Positions 45,459 to 53,809 of a stretch of 64,000 bases of DNA are shown here, one piece after another. The stretch spans positions 298,663-362,662 of the forward strand of contig NZ_KB892046.1 in assembly GCF_000373645.1 (NCBI RefSeq), read 5' to 3'. Each line of letters opens with the position of its first letter. The stretch's first letter is position 1. Below the pieces are notes generated by a model. The model had not been told where the DNA came from and searched no databases. It was given only the letters and a program-made list of their open reading frames with translations. The position numbers were made by a program, and so were the translations under genes. The stretch comes from Streptomyces sp. ATexAB-D23. Its GTDB lineage: Bacteria > Actinomycetota > Actinomycetes > Streptomycetales > Streptomycetaceae.

Positions 45459-47138
45459 TCAGTGCTGCTCGGCGGAGGGGGAGGCGGGTGCGGGCGCGGA
45501 CGGGGCCGGTCCGGCGGGGGATTCGGAGCGCAGGCCCTTCTTGCTGACCTTGCCGATTCCGGTCTGCGGGAAGACGTCGACGAACTCGACGAGGTCGGGG
45601 ATCTTGTACGCGGCGACGCCGCGCTCGCGCACATGCCGTTTCACGGCCAGGGCCCCGAGCGGTCCGGAGTCCTCGCGCAGGATCACATAGGCGAGGGTGC
45701 GCTCGCCGAGGTACGCGTCGGCCACACCGACCACCGACACGTCGTGCACGGCCGGGTGGGCGAGGATGATGTTCTCGATCTCCTCCGGCGCGACCTTCTC
45801 GCCGCCCCGGTTGATCTGGTCCTTCGCCCGGCCCTCGACCACGAGATGCCCGCCCGGGGTGCGGCGCACGATGTCGCCCGTGCGGTAGAAGCCGTCCTCG
45901 GTGAACGCCGACCTGTTGTGTCCGGGAGCGCGCCAGTAGCCGCGAATCGTGTACGGGCCCCGGGTGAGCAGGTGCCCGAAGTCCCCCTCGGCCACCTCGT
46001 GTCCGGCGTCGTCCACGATGCGGATCTCGTCGTCCTCGGAGATCGGCCGGCCCTGGGTGGTGACCACGGTCTCCGGGTCGTCGTCCAGCCGGGTGTAGTT
46101 GACGAGGCCCTCGGCCATGCCGAAGACCTGCATCAGCCGGCACCCGAGCGCGGGCTCCAGGCGACGGGCCGCCGTCTCGCTGTACTTGGCGCCGCCGACC
46201 AGGACCAGCTCCAGGCTGGAGAGGTCCTGCCCGGCGCCCGGGGCGGCCTCGGTCCACAGCAGGGCGAGCGGCGGCACCATGCCCGTCATCGTCACGCGTT
46301 CCCGCTCGACGAGGGGGAACGCCGTCGCGGGGTCGGGGCGCGGGCACAGGACGACGGTGCCGCCGGCGTACAGCGTGCCGAGCCAGCCGGGCGAACTCAT
46401 CGGGAAGTTGTGCGCGGCGGGCAGGACGACGAGGTAGCGGGTGTCCGCGTCGACGCCGCAGATCTCGTTGGAGCCGCGCAGCGAGTAGATGTAGTCGTCG
46501 TGCGTGCGGGGGATGAGCTTGGGGACCCCGGTGGTGCCGCCGGACAGCTGGAGGAAGGCCAGGTCGTGCGGCTCGGGGCCGTCCTCGGGCGCCGCGGTCT
46601 CCTCGCACGGCACGTCGGACAGGGCGGTGTGCTTCCCCGGGTCGCCGACGACGAACACGTGCTTCAGGGTGGGCGTTCGCTCCTGTACGGCGGTCGCCAG
46701 CGCGCGGTGGTCGAATCCGGCGTGCCGGTCCGGGATCACGTAGGCGACGGCCTCGGCGAACGAGCAGAAGTAGCCGATCTCCGTCTCCCGGTGGGCGGGC
46801 AGCGCGTAGACGGGCAGCGCGCCGATCCGGAAGAGGGCGAACACGACCTCGGCGAACTCGGCGATGTTCGGCAGCTGGACGACGACCCGGTCGCCCTTGG
46901 CTATCCCGCGCGCCCGGAATCCGGCCGCGAGCCGGGCCGCGCGCTCGTCCAGTTCGCGATAGGTCCAGGCGCGGCGCTCGGGGGCCGGGTCGATCAGCGC
47001 CACGCGGTCGCCGTGGGCCTCGGCCCGTTCGCGCAGCATGCCGGAGAACGTCTCGCCGCGCCAGTGCCCGGCCGCCCGGTAGCGGGCGGCGAACTCGGCC
47101 GGCCAGGTCGGGGCGTCTTCGTGCGGTGCGGTGCTCAC
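45459..47138 (-). CDS. entE: 2,3-Dihydroxybenzoate-AMP ligase (EntE/DhbE)
   Basis: The 559-residue stand-alone adenylating enzyme shows QLSGGTTGVPKLIPRTHDDY (P-loop), VVLPAAHNFPMSSPGWLG with the aryl-acid-selecting Asn, MAEGLVNYTR, GFYRTGDIV, VEGRAKDQINRGGEKV, and Lys in GIGKVSKK. It activates 2,3-dihydroxybenzoate as an adenylate and loads it on an aryl carrier protein. GTG 47138 overlaps the stop of the isochorismate synthase gene (GTGA). A Pro/Ala/Ser tail of about 20 residues follows the usual end. Confidence 0.94.
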   Translation of the reverse strand: MSTAPHEDAPTWPAEFAARYRAAGHWRGETFSGMLRERAEAHGDRVALIDPAPERRAWTYRELDERAARLAAGFRARGIAKGDRVVVQLPNIAEFAEVVFALFRIGALPVYALPAHRETEIGYFCSFAEAVAYVIPDRHAGFDHRALATAVQERTPTLKHVFVVGDPGKHTALSDVPCEETAAPEDGPEPHDLAFLQLSGGTTGVPKLIPRTHDDYIYSLRGSNEICGVDADTRYLVVLPAAHNFPMSSPGWLGTLYAGGTVVLCPRPDPATAFPLVERERVTMTGMVPPLALLWTEAAPGAGQDLSSLELVLVGGAKYSETAARRLEPALGCRLMQVFGMAEGLVNYTRLDDDPETVVTTQGRPISEDDEIRIVDDAGHEVAEGDFGHLLTRGPYTIRGYWRAPGHNRSAFTEDGFYRTGDIVRRTPGGHLVVEGRAKDQINRGGEKVAPEEIENIILAHPAVHDVSVVGVADAYLGERTLAYVILREDSGPLGALAVKRHVRERGVAAYKIPDLVEFVDVFPQTGIGKVSKKGLRSESPAGPAPSAPAPASPSAEQH

Positions 47139-48346
47139 AGGGCGGCTCCCACGGCGTTGAGGAACGTACGGAACTTGGCGCCGGTCTCGGCGGTCTCGGC
47201 TTCCGGCGAGGACGCGGCGACCACCCCCGCCCCGGCGAACAGCCGCAGCGAGCGGCCCTCCGCCTCGGCGCAGCGGATCGTCACCACCCACTCACCGTCG
47301 CCGTCCGCGTCCTGCCAGCCGACCATGCCGGTGTAGGCGCCCCGTTCGAAGGGCTCGGACCGGGCGATGACGGCCCGCGCCACGTCGGTGGGCGTGCCGC
47401 ACACGGCGGGCGTGGGGTGCAGTGCGGAGGCGAGGGCGAGCGAGGTGGTGGCGGGGTCGGTGAGGGTTCCGGTGACGGTCGTGGACAGGTGCCACATGGC
47501 CTCCGTCCGTGCCAGCGTGGGCTGTTCGGGCACGTCCAGGCCGGTGCAGAACGGGGCGAGGGCCTCGCGCACGGCATCGACGACGACGGCGTGCTCGTGG
47601 AGGTCCTTGGGCGACTCCAGCAGCGCGGCGGCCCGCCGCACGTCCTCGGCGAGGTCGCTGCTGCGGGGCGCGGAGCCGGCCAGCGGGTTGGCGGTGAGCC
47701 GGCCTCCGGTGCGGGCGACGAGGAGTTCGGGGCTGGCGCCGATGAGGGTGCGGCCGGGGCCGCTGGGCACGGCGAAGGTGTAGCCGCCCGGGTCGTGGCG
47801 GGCGAGCCGGCGCAGCATGGCGGGAAGATCGAGGTCCTGGGAGGAGGTCAGTTCCAGGGTGCGCGCGAGGACGACCTTGTCGAACTCGCCCGCCCGCATC
47901 CGCCGGACCGCCGCGTCCACCGCGGCACCGTAACCGGCCGCCGAGGGGACCTCCCGGGTCTGCCAGGTGCCGGGCCCGGCTGCCGGGACGGGCAGGGCGA
48001 CGAACGGGTCGTCGCGCAGGGCGGATGCCCGGCGCACGGTCTGCGGGACGGCCAGCGCGGCCGGTGCCTGCGGGTCGAAGGGCAGCGAACCCATGACGAC
48101 CGGCGCCGCGTTCCCGGCCCGCCGGGCGGCGTCCAGGGCCTCCTGTACGCGGACGGCGGGCGGCCGGTCGTCGTGCGGGACCTCGGCGGCGGTGCCGGTG
48201 CCGAGCAGGGTGCGGCCGGGCGAGGCGAGGAAGCGGTCCGTGCCGGGCCGGTAGGCGTCCAGGAGGGCGGTGGCCGGACCGGACGAGGGGGAGTGTGGTG
48301 GGGCGGCCTGGGGCGGGGCGGAGGGTACGCGCAGTGAGGCAGACAT
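47135..48346 (-). CDS. entC: Isochorismate synthase (EntC/DhbC)
   Basis: The 403-residue chorismate-utilising enzyme has FDKVVLARTLEL, TLIGASPELLVARTGGRLTANPLAGS, KDLHEHAVVVDAV, LHPTPAVCGTP and ERGAYTGMVGW. It makes isochorismate from chorismate, the first step of 2,3-DHB. The N-terminal ~25 residues are Pro/Ala-rich and not part of the fold. The ATG has GGAG ten bases upstream. It overlaps entE by four bases and lies 60 bases downstream of entA. Confidence 0.94.
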   Translation of the reverse strand: MSASLRVPSAPPQAAPPHSPSSGPATALLDAYRPGTDRFLASPGRTLLGTGTAAEVPHDDRPPAVRVQEALDAARRAGNAAPVVMGSLPFDPQAPAALAVPQTVRRASALRDDPFVALPVPAAGPGTWQTREVPSAAGYGAAVDAAVRRMRAGEFDKVVLARTLELTSSQDLDLPAMLRRLARHDPGGYTFAVPSGPGRTLIGASPELLVARTGGRLTANPLAGSAPRSSDLAEDVRRAAALLESPKDLHEHAVVVDAVREALAPFCTGLDVPEQPTLARTEAMWHLSTTVTGTLTDPATTSLALASALHPTPAVCGTPTDVARAVIARSEPFERGAYTGMVGWQDADGDGEWVVTIRCAEAEGRSLRLFAGAGVVAASSPEAETAETGAKFRTFLNAVGAAL

Positions 48347-48406
48347 CGTGGTTGTCTCCAGTGGGGGAGGGCTGCGAGCCGCTGTCAATGACGTGGTGCG
48401 TGCAGG

Positions 48407-49204
48407 TCAGGCCCGCAGGGTGGCGCCGCCGTCGACGTAGAGGTCGTGCAGGGTGATGTGGCGGGCGCGGTCGGACACGAGGAAGGCGACGGCCTCGGCG
48501 ATGTCCGAGGGCTCGGCGATCCGGCCGAGCGGTATGCCCGTGCGGTAGCTCGCCAGGTCCCCGGCGATGACGCGCCGGGCCGCGGGCCCGTCGTCCCGCT
48601 CCTCGCCGGCCGGCCACATCCCGCGCTGCATGTCGGTGAGGGTGGAGCCCGGTGACACGGTGTTGCACCGCACGCCCAGGGGCGCCAGCTCCAGGCCGAG
48701 GCATTTGGTGAACATGACGGACGCGGCCTTCGACGCGGCGTAGGCCGCCATGGTCGTCCTGGGTATGCCCGCCGCGTTGGAGGCGACCGTGACGATGCTG
48801 CCCGCGCCGCGCCCCGCCATCCGGCGCGAGACGGCCCGCGAGACGTGGAACACCCCGTTGGTGTTGACGGCGAACGTCGCCGCCCAGTCCTCGTCCGTCA
48901 GCTCGCCGACCGGCGAACAGCGCAGTATCCCGGCGACGTTGACCGCGATGTCGAGTGCGCCGACGGTCTCCTCGGCATCGGCGACGAGGGCCTCCACGGC
49001 CGCCGCGTCCGTGACGTCGAGGACCCGCGCGACGACGCTCTCGCCGTGTTCCCGGGCGAGCGCGTCGATGCCTTCGCGGTCCACGTCGGTCGCCAGCACC
49101 CGGCAGCCGCGTTCGACGAGGACCCGCACGACCGCTTCGCCTATGCCGCGGCCCGCTCCCGTCACGAGGGCCAGCCGGCCGGTGAGTTCCTGCGCGGTGC
49201 TCAC
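48407..49204 (-). CDS. entA: 2,3-Dihydro-2,3-dihydroxybenzoate dehydrogenase (EntA/DhbA)
   Basis: The 265-residue short-chain dehydrogenase has VTGAGRGIGEAV for NAD, the NVAG motif, catalytic Ser in VASNAAG, and YxxxK in YAASK. The pattern SPGSTLTDMQRGMW is characteristic of EntA/DhbA. It oxidises 2,3-dihydro-DHB to 2,3-DHB with NAD. GTG 49204 overlaps the stop of the binding-protein gene (GTGA). Confidence 0.93.
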   Translation of the reverse strand: MSTAQELTGRLALVTGAGRGIGEAVVRVLVERGCRVLATDVDREGIDALAREHGESVVARVLDVTDAAAVEALVADAEETVGALDIAVNVAGILRCSPVGELTDEDWAATFAVNTNGVFHVSRAVSRRMAGRGAGSIVTVASNAAGIPRTTMAAYAASKAASVMFTKCLGLELAPLGVRCNTVSPGSTLTDMQRGMWPAGEERDDGPAARRVIAGDLASYRTGIPLGRIAEPSDIAEAVAFLVSDRARHITLHDLYVDGGATLRA

Positions 49205-50187
49205 TTGACCATCGCCTTCCGGATGTCGTCGAGCACGGAGACGGCCGCCTGCGCGCCGCCCAGGCTCGTCCACTTGGTGCCGTCGATCACGGTCGCCTGC
49301 TTGGCGCTGACGGCCTTGAGCTGCTGGTAGGCGGGCTTCTCGGCCAGTTCGTCCACGAGGTCCCGGTCCGAGCCGGTGGAGGTGAGCGTGCCGATGAAGA
49401 GCCAGTCGCCGTCGATCTCCTTGAGGTTCTCGTCGCTGATCGGCGTCGAGTGGCCCTCGCCCCTGTCGTTCTGGATGCCGGGGCGGGTGAAGCCGAGGTC
49501 CTTCAGCACGTCGCTGATGAAGACGCCCTGCTGCATGACGGCCGAGCCCTTGGCGGAGTAGCGGGCGACGGACACGCTCGCGCCGGTTCGGTCGCCCAGG
49601 TCCTTCTTCAGGGCGGTGACCCGGCTCTCGTAGCCGGCGAGGAACGCCTCGGCCTTGTTGCTCACGCCGAGGGCCTCGCCGGTGAGCGTGAGCGCCTTCT
49701 TCCAGTCCTTGGTGCCGTCGATCGTGACGACCGTGGGCGCGATCTTCCGCAGCTGCTGGAGGACCTGTTCGTCGGCGAGCTGGCCGGCCAGGATCACGTC
49801 CGGACCGGCCTGGACGACCTTCTCGATGTCCGGACCGGTGACGGCGCCCACGACCGGGATGTCCTTCGCCTCGTCCGCGAGGTAGCCCGGGGCCCCCTTC
49901 TGGCCGCGGCCCGCGGTGAGACCCACCGGCTTCACACCCAGGGCGAGCGCCGCGTCCAGGTCCATCTCGCTGAGGGCGACGACGCGCTTCGGCGCCGAGG
50001 GGACCTTCACCGCGGTTCCGGTCGCATCGGTCACCCGAGTCGTCGTCGCCTTGCCCGCGTGGGCGGACGCGTCCGGTTTGCCGGACGATCCGCAGGCGCT
50101 CAGGGCGAGAGCGCTGACGCCGGCCAGCGAGACCGCCACGGCCGGGCGGAGGAGACGACGGGAGGAAGGGGTGGGATGCGGCGCCAT
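49201..50187 (-). CDS. Ferric-siderophore-binding lipoprotein of the catecholate locus
   Basis: The 328-residue protein has a lipoprotein signal with the lipobox LSAC near residue 32, then a FepB-like fold: RVVALSEMDLDAALALGVKPVGL, IEKVVQAGPDVILAGQ, LRKIAPTVVTIDGTKDW. It is first in the biosynthetic operon, upstream of entA, and divergent from its permeases. It should capture ferric enterobactin-type complexes outside the membrane. The iron box at 50334-50352 lies in the shared promoter region. Confidence 0.93.
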   Translation of the reverse strand: MAPHPTPSSRRLLRPAVAVSLAGVSALALSACGSSGKPDASAHAGKATTTRVTDATGTAVKVPSAPKRVVALSEMDLDAALALGVKPVGLTAGRGQKGAPGYLADEAKDIPVVGAVTGPDIEKVVQAGPDVILAGQLADEQVLQQLRKIAPTVVTIDGTKDWKKALTLTGEALGVSNKAEAFLAGYESRVTALKKDLGDRTGASVSVARYSAKGSAVMQQGVFISDVLKDLGFTRPGIQNDRGEGHSTPISDENLKEIDGDWLFIGTLTSTGSDRDLVDELAEKPAYQQLKAVSAKQATVIDGTKWTSLGGAQAAVSVLDDIRKAMVK

Positions 50188-50333
50188 GGCCTGGGATCTC
50201 CGTGTGTATGCGAGGGGCGAATGGGTCCGGGCGGGCGTTCCGTAGCAACCGACAGGGGGAGCGGTACAGAGCGATTGACGTCGTCTCAGGGCAGGGATGT
50301 GCCCCGGGAGCCGCCGAAATCCGCTCGGGACAC

Positions 50334-50352
50334 TTAGGTTAGGCTAACCATA
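50334..50352. promoter_or_regulatory. Near-consensus iron box between divergent siderophore operons
   Basis: TTAGGTTAGGCTAACCATA matches 16 consecutive consensus bases. It lies between the binding-protein/biosynthesis operon (minus) and the permease/ATPase operon (plus). Its last base is the A of the permease ATG. Confidence 0.9.
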
Positions 50353-51434
50353 TGTCGATCGTGCAAGGGGGACGGCCCAAATCAAGGACCCTCTCCAGTG
50401 AAATCCTGCCGGAGGAAGGGCGTTTCGTCCGCTGGGCGGCCATCGGGCTCGCACTCCTGCTGCCGGCCCTGGTCCTGCTCTCCCTCGTCATCGGCACCGG
50501 CTCCAGCTCGCCCGGCGGCGCCTGGCACTACCTCACCGGCGACCCGGCCGCCCGCGCGGACGCCCAACTGCGCCTCGCCGTCATGGACGTACGCCTCCCG
50601 CGCACCGTCGCCGCCGTCCTCGTCGGCGCCTGTCTCGGCACCGCCGGCTGCCTCCTCCAGGCGGCCACCCGCAACCCGCTCGCCGAAACAGGGCTCCTCG
50701 GCGTCAACTCGGGGGCCGCCTTCGCCGTGGTCCTCGGACTCACCTTCTTCGGCGCGGACTCACCCACCGCGCTCCTTGCGTGGGCGCTGGCCGGCGGCAT
50801 CCTCGCCAGCGCGGTGGTCCTGTTCTTCGCCGCCTCCGGACGCGGCGGCGGATCACCGCTGCGGCTCGTCCTGGCCGGATCGGCGCTCGGCGCCACCTTC
50901 CACGGACTCACCTCGTACGTCCTGCTGGGCACCCGGTCCACCTTCGACACCTACCGCTACTGGACGATCGGCTCGCTCGCCGGCGTCGAGCTCTCCGACC
51001 TGCTCCCCCTTCTCCCGCTCGTCGCCCTGGGGCTGCTCACCGCCTTCGGCTGCGCCCGGCCGCTCTCCGCGCTGGGCCTCGGCGACGACAGCGCCCGCTC
51101 GCTCGGCCACCACCCGGGCCGGATACGGCTCGTGGTCGCCGCGGCCGTGTCGCTGCTCGCCGGGTGTGCCGTCGCCGTGGCGGGCCCCATCGCCTTCCTC
51201 GGACTGTTCGCGCCCTACGCGGCCCGGACGGTCGCCGGCCCCCGGATGACCGGTCAACTCGTCCTGTCCGCCCTCATCGCGGCCGACGTCATGATCATCG
51301 CCGACATCCTGGCCCGTGTCGTCATCCGCCCCTGGGAGACCCCCGTCAGCGTGCTCCTCGCCTTCGTGGGCGGCCCCCTGCTCGTCTGGATCGCCCGCTC
51401 CTCCCGGCTGTCCACCCCCGGAGCCCCGGCATGA
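50352..51434 (+). CDS. FecCD-family catecholate-siderophore permease (FepD-like)
   Basis: The 360-residue polytopic protein has about ten TM helices with DVRLPRTVAAVLVGACLGTAG, TRNPLAETGLLGVNSGAA, VAGPIAFLGLFAPYAAR and ETPVSVLLAFVGGPLLVWI. The ATG touches the iron box and lacks room for a normal ribosome site, suggesting a leaderless mRNA or an unusual start. No better ATG or GTG occurs before the first helix except a GTG at codon 4. Its stop overlaps the second permease start (ATGA). Confidence 0.92.
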   Translation: MSIVQGGRPKSRTLSSEILPEEGRFVRWAAIGLALLLPALVLLSLVIGTGSSSPGGAWHYLTGDPAARADAQLRLAVMDVRLPRTVAAVLVGACLGTAGCLLQAATRNPLAETGLLGVNSGAAFAVVLGLTFFGADSPTALLAWALAGGILASAVVLFFAASGRGGGSPLRLVLAGSALGATFHGLTSYVLLGTRSTFDTYRYWTIGSLAGVELSDLLPLLPLVALGLLTAFGCARPLSALGLGDDSARSLGHHPGRIRLVVAAAVSLLAGCAVAVAGPIAFLGLFAPYAARTVAGPRMTGQLVLSALIAADVMIIADILARVVIRPWETPVSVLLAFVGGPLLVWIARSSRLSTPGAPA

Positions 51435-52480
51435 CGGACGTGACACCCCCCGACAGCGTCGTCGTCCGCACCGGCACCCTGTCCTGGCTCCTGCCACGCC
51501 GCAGCGCCCTCGCCACCGCACTGCTCGTGCCGCTCCTCGTCCTCCTCGTCGCCCTCGCGGTGATGGCGAGTTCGACCGGGATGAGCCTGTCGGACACTGT
51601 CTCCGGACTGCTCGGCACCGGCGACCGCGGCACCGTCATGATCGTGCGCGAATTCCGGCTGCCCCGTGTCTTCACCGGCCTTCTCGTCGGCGCCGCCCTC
51701 GGCATCGCGGGCTGCCTCACCCAGACCCTCGCGGGCAACCGGCTCGCCACACCCGACCTGGTCGGCGTCAACGAGGGCGCCACCGCCGCCGTGGTCGCCT
51801 CCGCCGCGGGCTCGGCGACCGGCATGGTCGGCTCCTGGTGGCTCGGCCCCATCGGTGCCATCGCCGCCGCGGCCGTCGTCGTCCTGTGCGCGGGCGGTAC
51901 GGGCAGCGCCGGCTACCGGCTGCTCGTGGCGGGCATCGGCATCTCCACGTTCATCGGCGCGGTCAGCGACCTGATCATGTCGCGCGAGAACGACAACACC
52001 GCGGGCGGCGTGTTCCTCTGGGCCGTCGGCAGCCTCAACGGACGCGACTGGGACGCCGGGGTGCCGCTCGCCGTGGTCCTGCTCTTCCTGGTCCCGCTTT
52101 CCCTGGCGGCCGGCCACCGCCTGCAACTCCTGCGCTTCGGCGACGAGGTGGCCCGCTCGCTCGGCGCCGACCCGCGCCGGGTCCGCGCCCTCGCGCTGGC
52201 CCTCGCCGTGCTCCTGGCCGGCACAGCCGTCGGCGTCGGCGGCCCCATCGCCTTCGTGGCCCTGGCGGCCCCCATCCTCGCCCAGCGGCTGTCCGGGCCC
52301 ACCCGCGTCCCGGTCGTCGGCTCCGCCCTGACCGGGGCCGCGCTGATCGCCGCGGCCGACGCGCTGGGACGCGTCGCCGCACCCGTCGAACTGCCCGTCG
52401 GAGTCGTCACCAGCGTCCTCGGCGGCCCCTTCCTGCTCTGGGTACTGCTGCGCCCCGACCGGGCCGCCGGAAAGGCATGA
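51431..52480 (+). CDS. FecCD-family catecholate-siderophore permease (FepG-like)
   Basis: The 349-residue partner permease has REFRLPRVFTGLLVGAALGIAG, AGNRLATPDLVGVNEGA, VGGPIAFVALAAPILAQRL and PVELPVGVVTSVLGGPFLLWVLL. It overlaps the first permease by four bases, and the ATPase starts seven bases after its stop. The dimer of both permeases would import the ferric catecholate. Confidence 0.93.
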   Translation: MTDVTPPDSVVVRTGTLSWLLPRRSALATALLVPLLVLLVALAVMASSTGMSLSDTVSGLLGTGDRGTVMIVREFRLPRVFTGLLVGAALGIAGCLTQTLAGNRLATPDLVGVNEGATAAVVASAAGSATGMVGSWWLGPIGAIAAAAVVVLCAGGTGSAGYRLLVAGIGISTFIGAVSDLIMSRENDNTAGGVFLWAVGSLNGRDWDAGVPLAVVLLFLVPLSLAAGHRLQLLRFGDEVARSLGADPRRVRALALALAVLLAGTAVGVGGPIAFVALAAPILAQRLSGPTRVPVVGSALTGAALIAAADALGRVAAPVELPVGVVTSVLGGPFLLWVLLRPDRAAGKA

Positions 52481-52487
52481 ACAACAG

Positions 52488-53321
52488 ATGACCGAGAACG
52501 CCAACAGCACCGCCGCCGGCCTCGAAATCCGTACCCTGCACGCCGGATACCCCGGGCGCCCCGTCGTCGCGGACGTCGGCCTCGCCGTGCCCGCCGGACA
52601 GGTCGTCGCCGTCGTGGGCCCCAACGGATGCGGCAAGTCGACCCTGTTGCGTACCGTCGCCCGGCTCCACCGCCCCGCCTCGGGCGCGGTCCTGGTGGAC
52701 GGCGCGGACATCTGGGAGCTGAGCCAGCGCCGGGCGGCGCACCGGGTGGCCCTGCTGCCCCAGTCGCCGCGCGCCCCGGAGGCCATCACCGTGGCGGGGC
52801 TCGTACGCTACGGCCGCAGCCCGCACCAGGGCCTGCTGCGCCAGTGGTCGCGCGAGGACGAGCAGGCCGTACGCGACGCGCTCGACGCCACCGGCACCAC
52901 CGCCCTGGCCGGTGAACGCGTCGACCGGCTCTCCGGCGGTCAGCGCCAGCGCTGCTGGCTCGCGATGGTCCTCGCCCAGCAGACGCCGCTCATCCTGCTC
53001 GACGAACCCACCAGCGCCCTCGACCTCGGCCACGCCGTCGAGGTCCTGGAACTCGTCCGCGACGTCGCCGCCACCGGCCGCACGATCGTGATGGTCCAGC
53101 ACGACCTGGCCGCCGCCGCCCGCTACGCCGACCGGCTCGTCGCCATGAAGGACGGTCGCGTCATCGCCGAGGGCACGCCCCGCGAGACCGTCGACGAGGC
53201 GCTGGTCAAGGAGCTGTACGGGCTCGAAACGGACATCCTGCGCGCCCCCGTCGACGGCTCACCGGTCGTCGTGCCGCGCGGTCGTGCGGGTGCGCGACCG
53301 CAGTCGGCCGCCACGCCGTGA
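52488..53321 (+). CDS. Ferric-siderophore ABC transporter ATPase (FepC-like)
   Basis: The 277-residue protein has Walker A GPNGCGKST, Q-loop LPQSPRAPE, signature LSGGQRQRCW, Walker B LILLDEPTSALDLGHAVE and the H-loop VMVQHD (Gln before His). It closes the import operon. It is similar to the ATPase at 3159-3989, so the window has two full siderophore importers. Confidence 0.94.
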   Translation: MTENANSTAAGLEIRTLHAGYPGRPVVADVGLAVPAGQVVAVVGPNGCGKSTLLRTVARLHRPASGAVLVDGADIWELSQRRAAHRVALLPQSPRAPEAITVAGLVRYGRSPHQGLLRQWSREDEQAVRDALDATGTTALAGERVDRLSGGQRQRCWLAMVLAQQTPLILLDEPTSALDLGHAVEVLELVRDVAATGRTIVMVQHDLAAAARYADRLVAMKDGRVIAEGTPRETVDEALVKELYGLETDILRAPVDGSPVVVPRGRAGARPQSAATP

Positions 53322-53606
53322 TGCCCTAATTGCCCGTTTATGGACCAAAAGCAAAAAAGGGGACTTCGGTGGGTGTTTGTTCGTACCTAAAGGTGTGAAC
53401 ACCGGGTAAATCGCCCCTTTCGGGCGCAGTGGCCAGCGTCACGTTTGTCATCCCTGACGCATGATCCGATGTCGCGGTTCCCGGGCGTGCCAAGAAAGTT
53501 GACTTCCGCCGGCGCCGCCGATGATGAGCATTTCCTTTGATTGATCTTGCAAAACAATTGTGATCACCAATTCCGGGCTTGTTCCGGCCGTCGTTTCTCG
53601 CTTACG
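53322..53606. other. Leader and promoter region before the riboswitch
   Basis: About 285 bases without a gene. They contain a small hairpin CGCCC-CTTTC-GGGCG (53412-53426), a TTGACT element (53499-53504) followed after 17 bases by TGATGA, and GTGATCAC at 53560-53567, which resembles a Crp-type half palindrome. None is proven. Confidence 0.4.
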
Positions 53607-53794
53607 GTCACCGTCATCAATCCGGATGGAACGCCGAATCCTGCCGCCATCCGGGAACCCGACCACTCACGTACGGCAGGAGCGGGGGACCCAGGTTTGC
53701 CGCCGGTCCGGTATCCGGAGCGGCTAGGGGTGAAGTCGCCATGTGCGGCCGGACATCTCCAGTCCGAACCCGACAGCTCACCTCGCAGGCGGCG
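53607..53794 (+). ncRNA. c-di-AMP riboswitch (ydaO/yuaA class)
   Basis: The conserved blocks appear in order: CGCCGAATCCTGCCG (53632-53646), GGCAGGAGCGGGGGACCCA (53675-53693), TAGGGGTGAAGTCGCC (53725-53740) and the 3' block GAACCCGACAGCTCACCTCG (53766-53785). This is the pattern seen before Streptomyces cell-wall hydrolase genes. Binding of c-di-AMP normally turns expression off. The aptamer ends about 15 bases before the start codon's ribosome site. Confidence 0.88.
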
Positions 53795-53809
53795 GAGAGG
53801 AAATACGCC

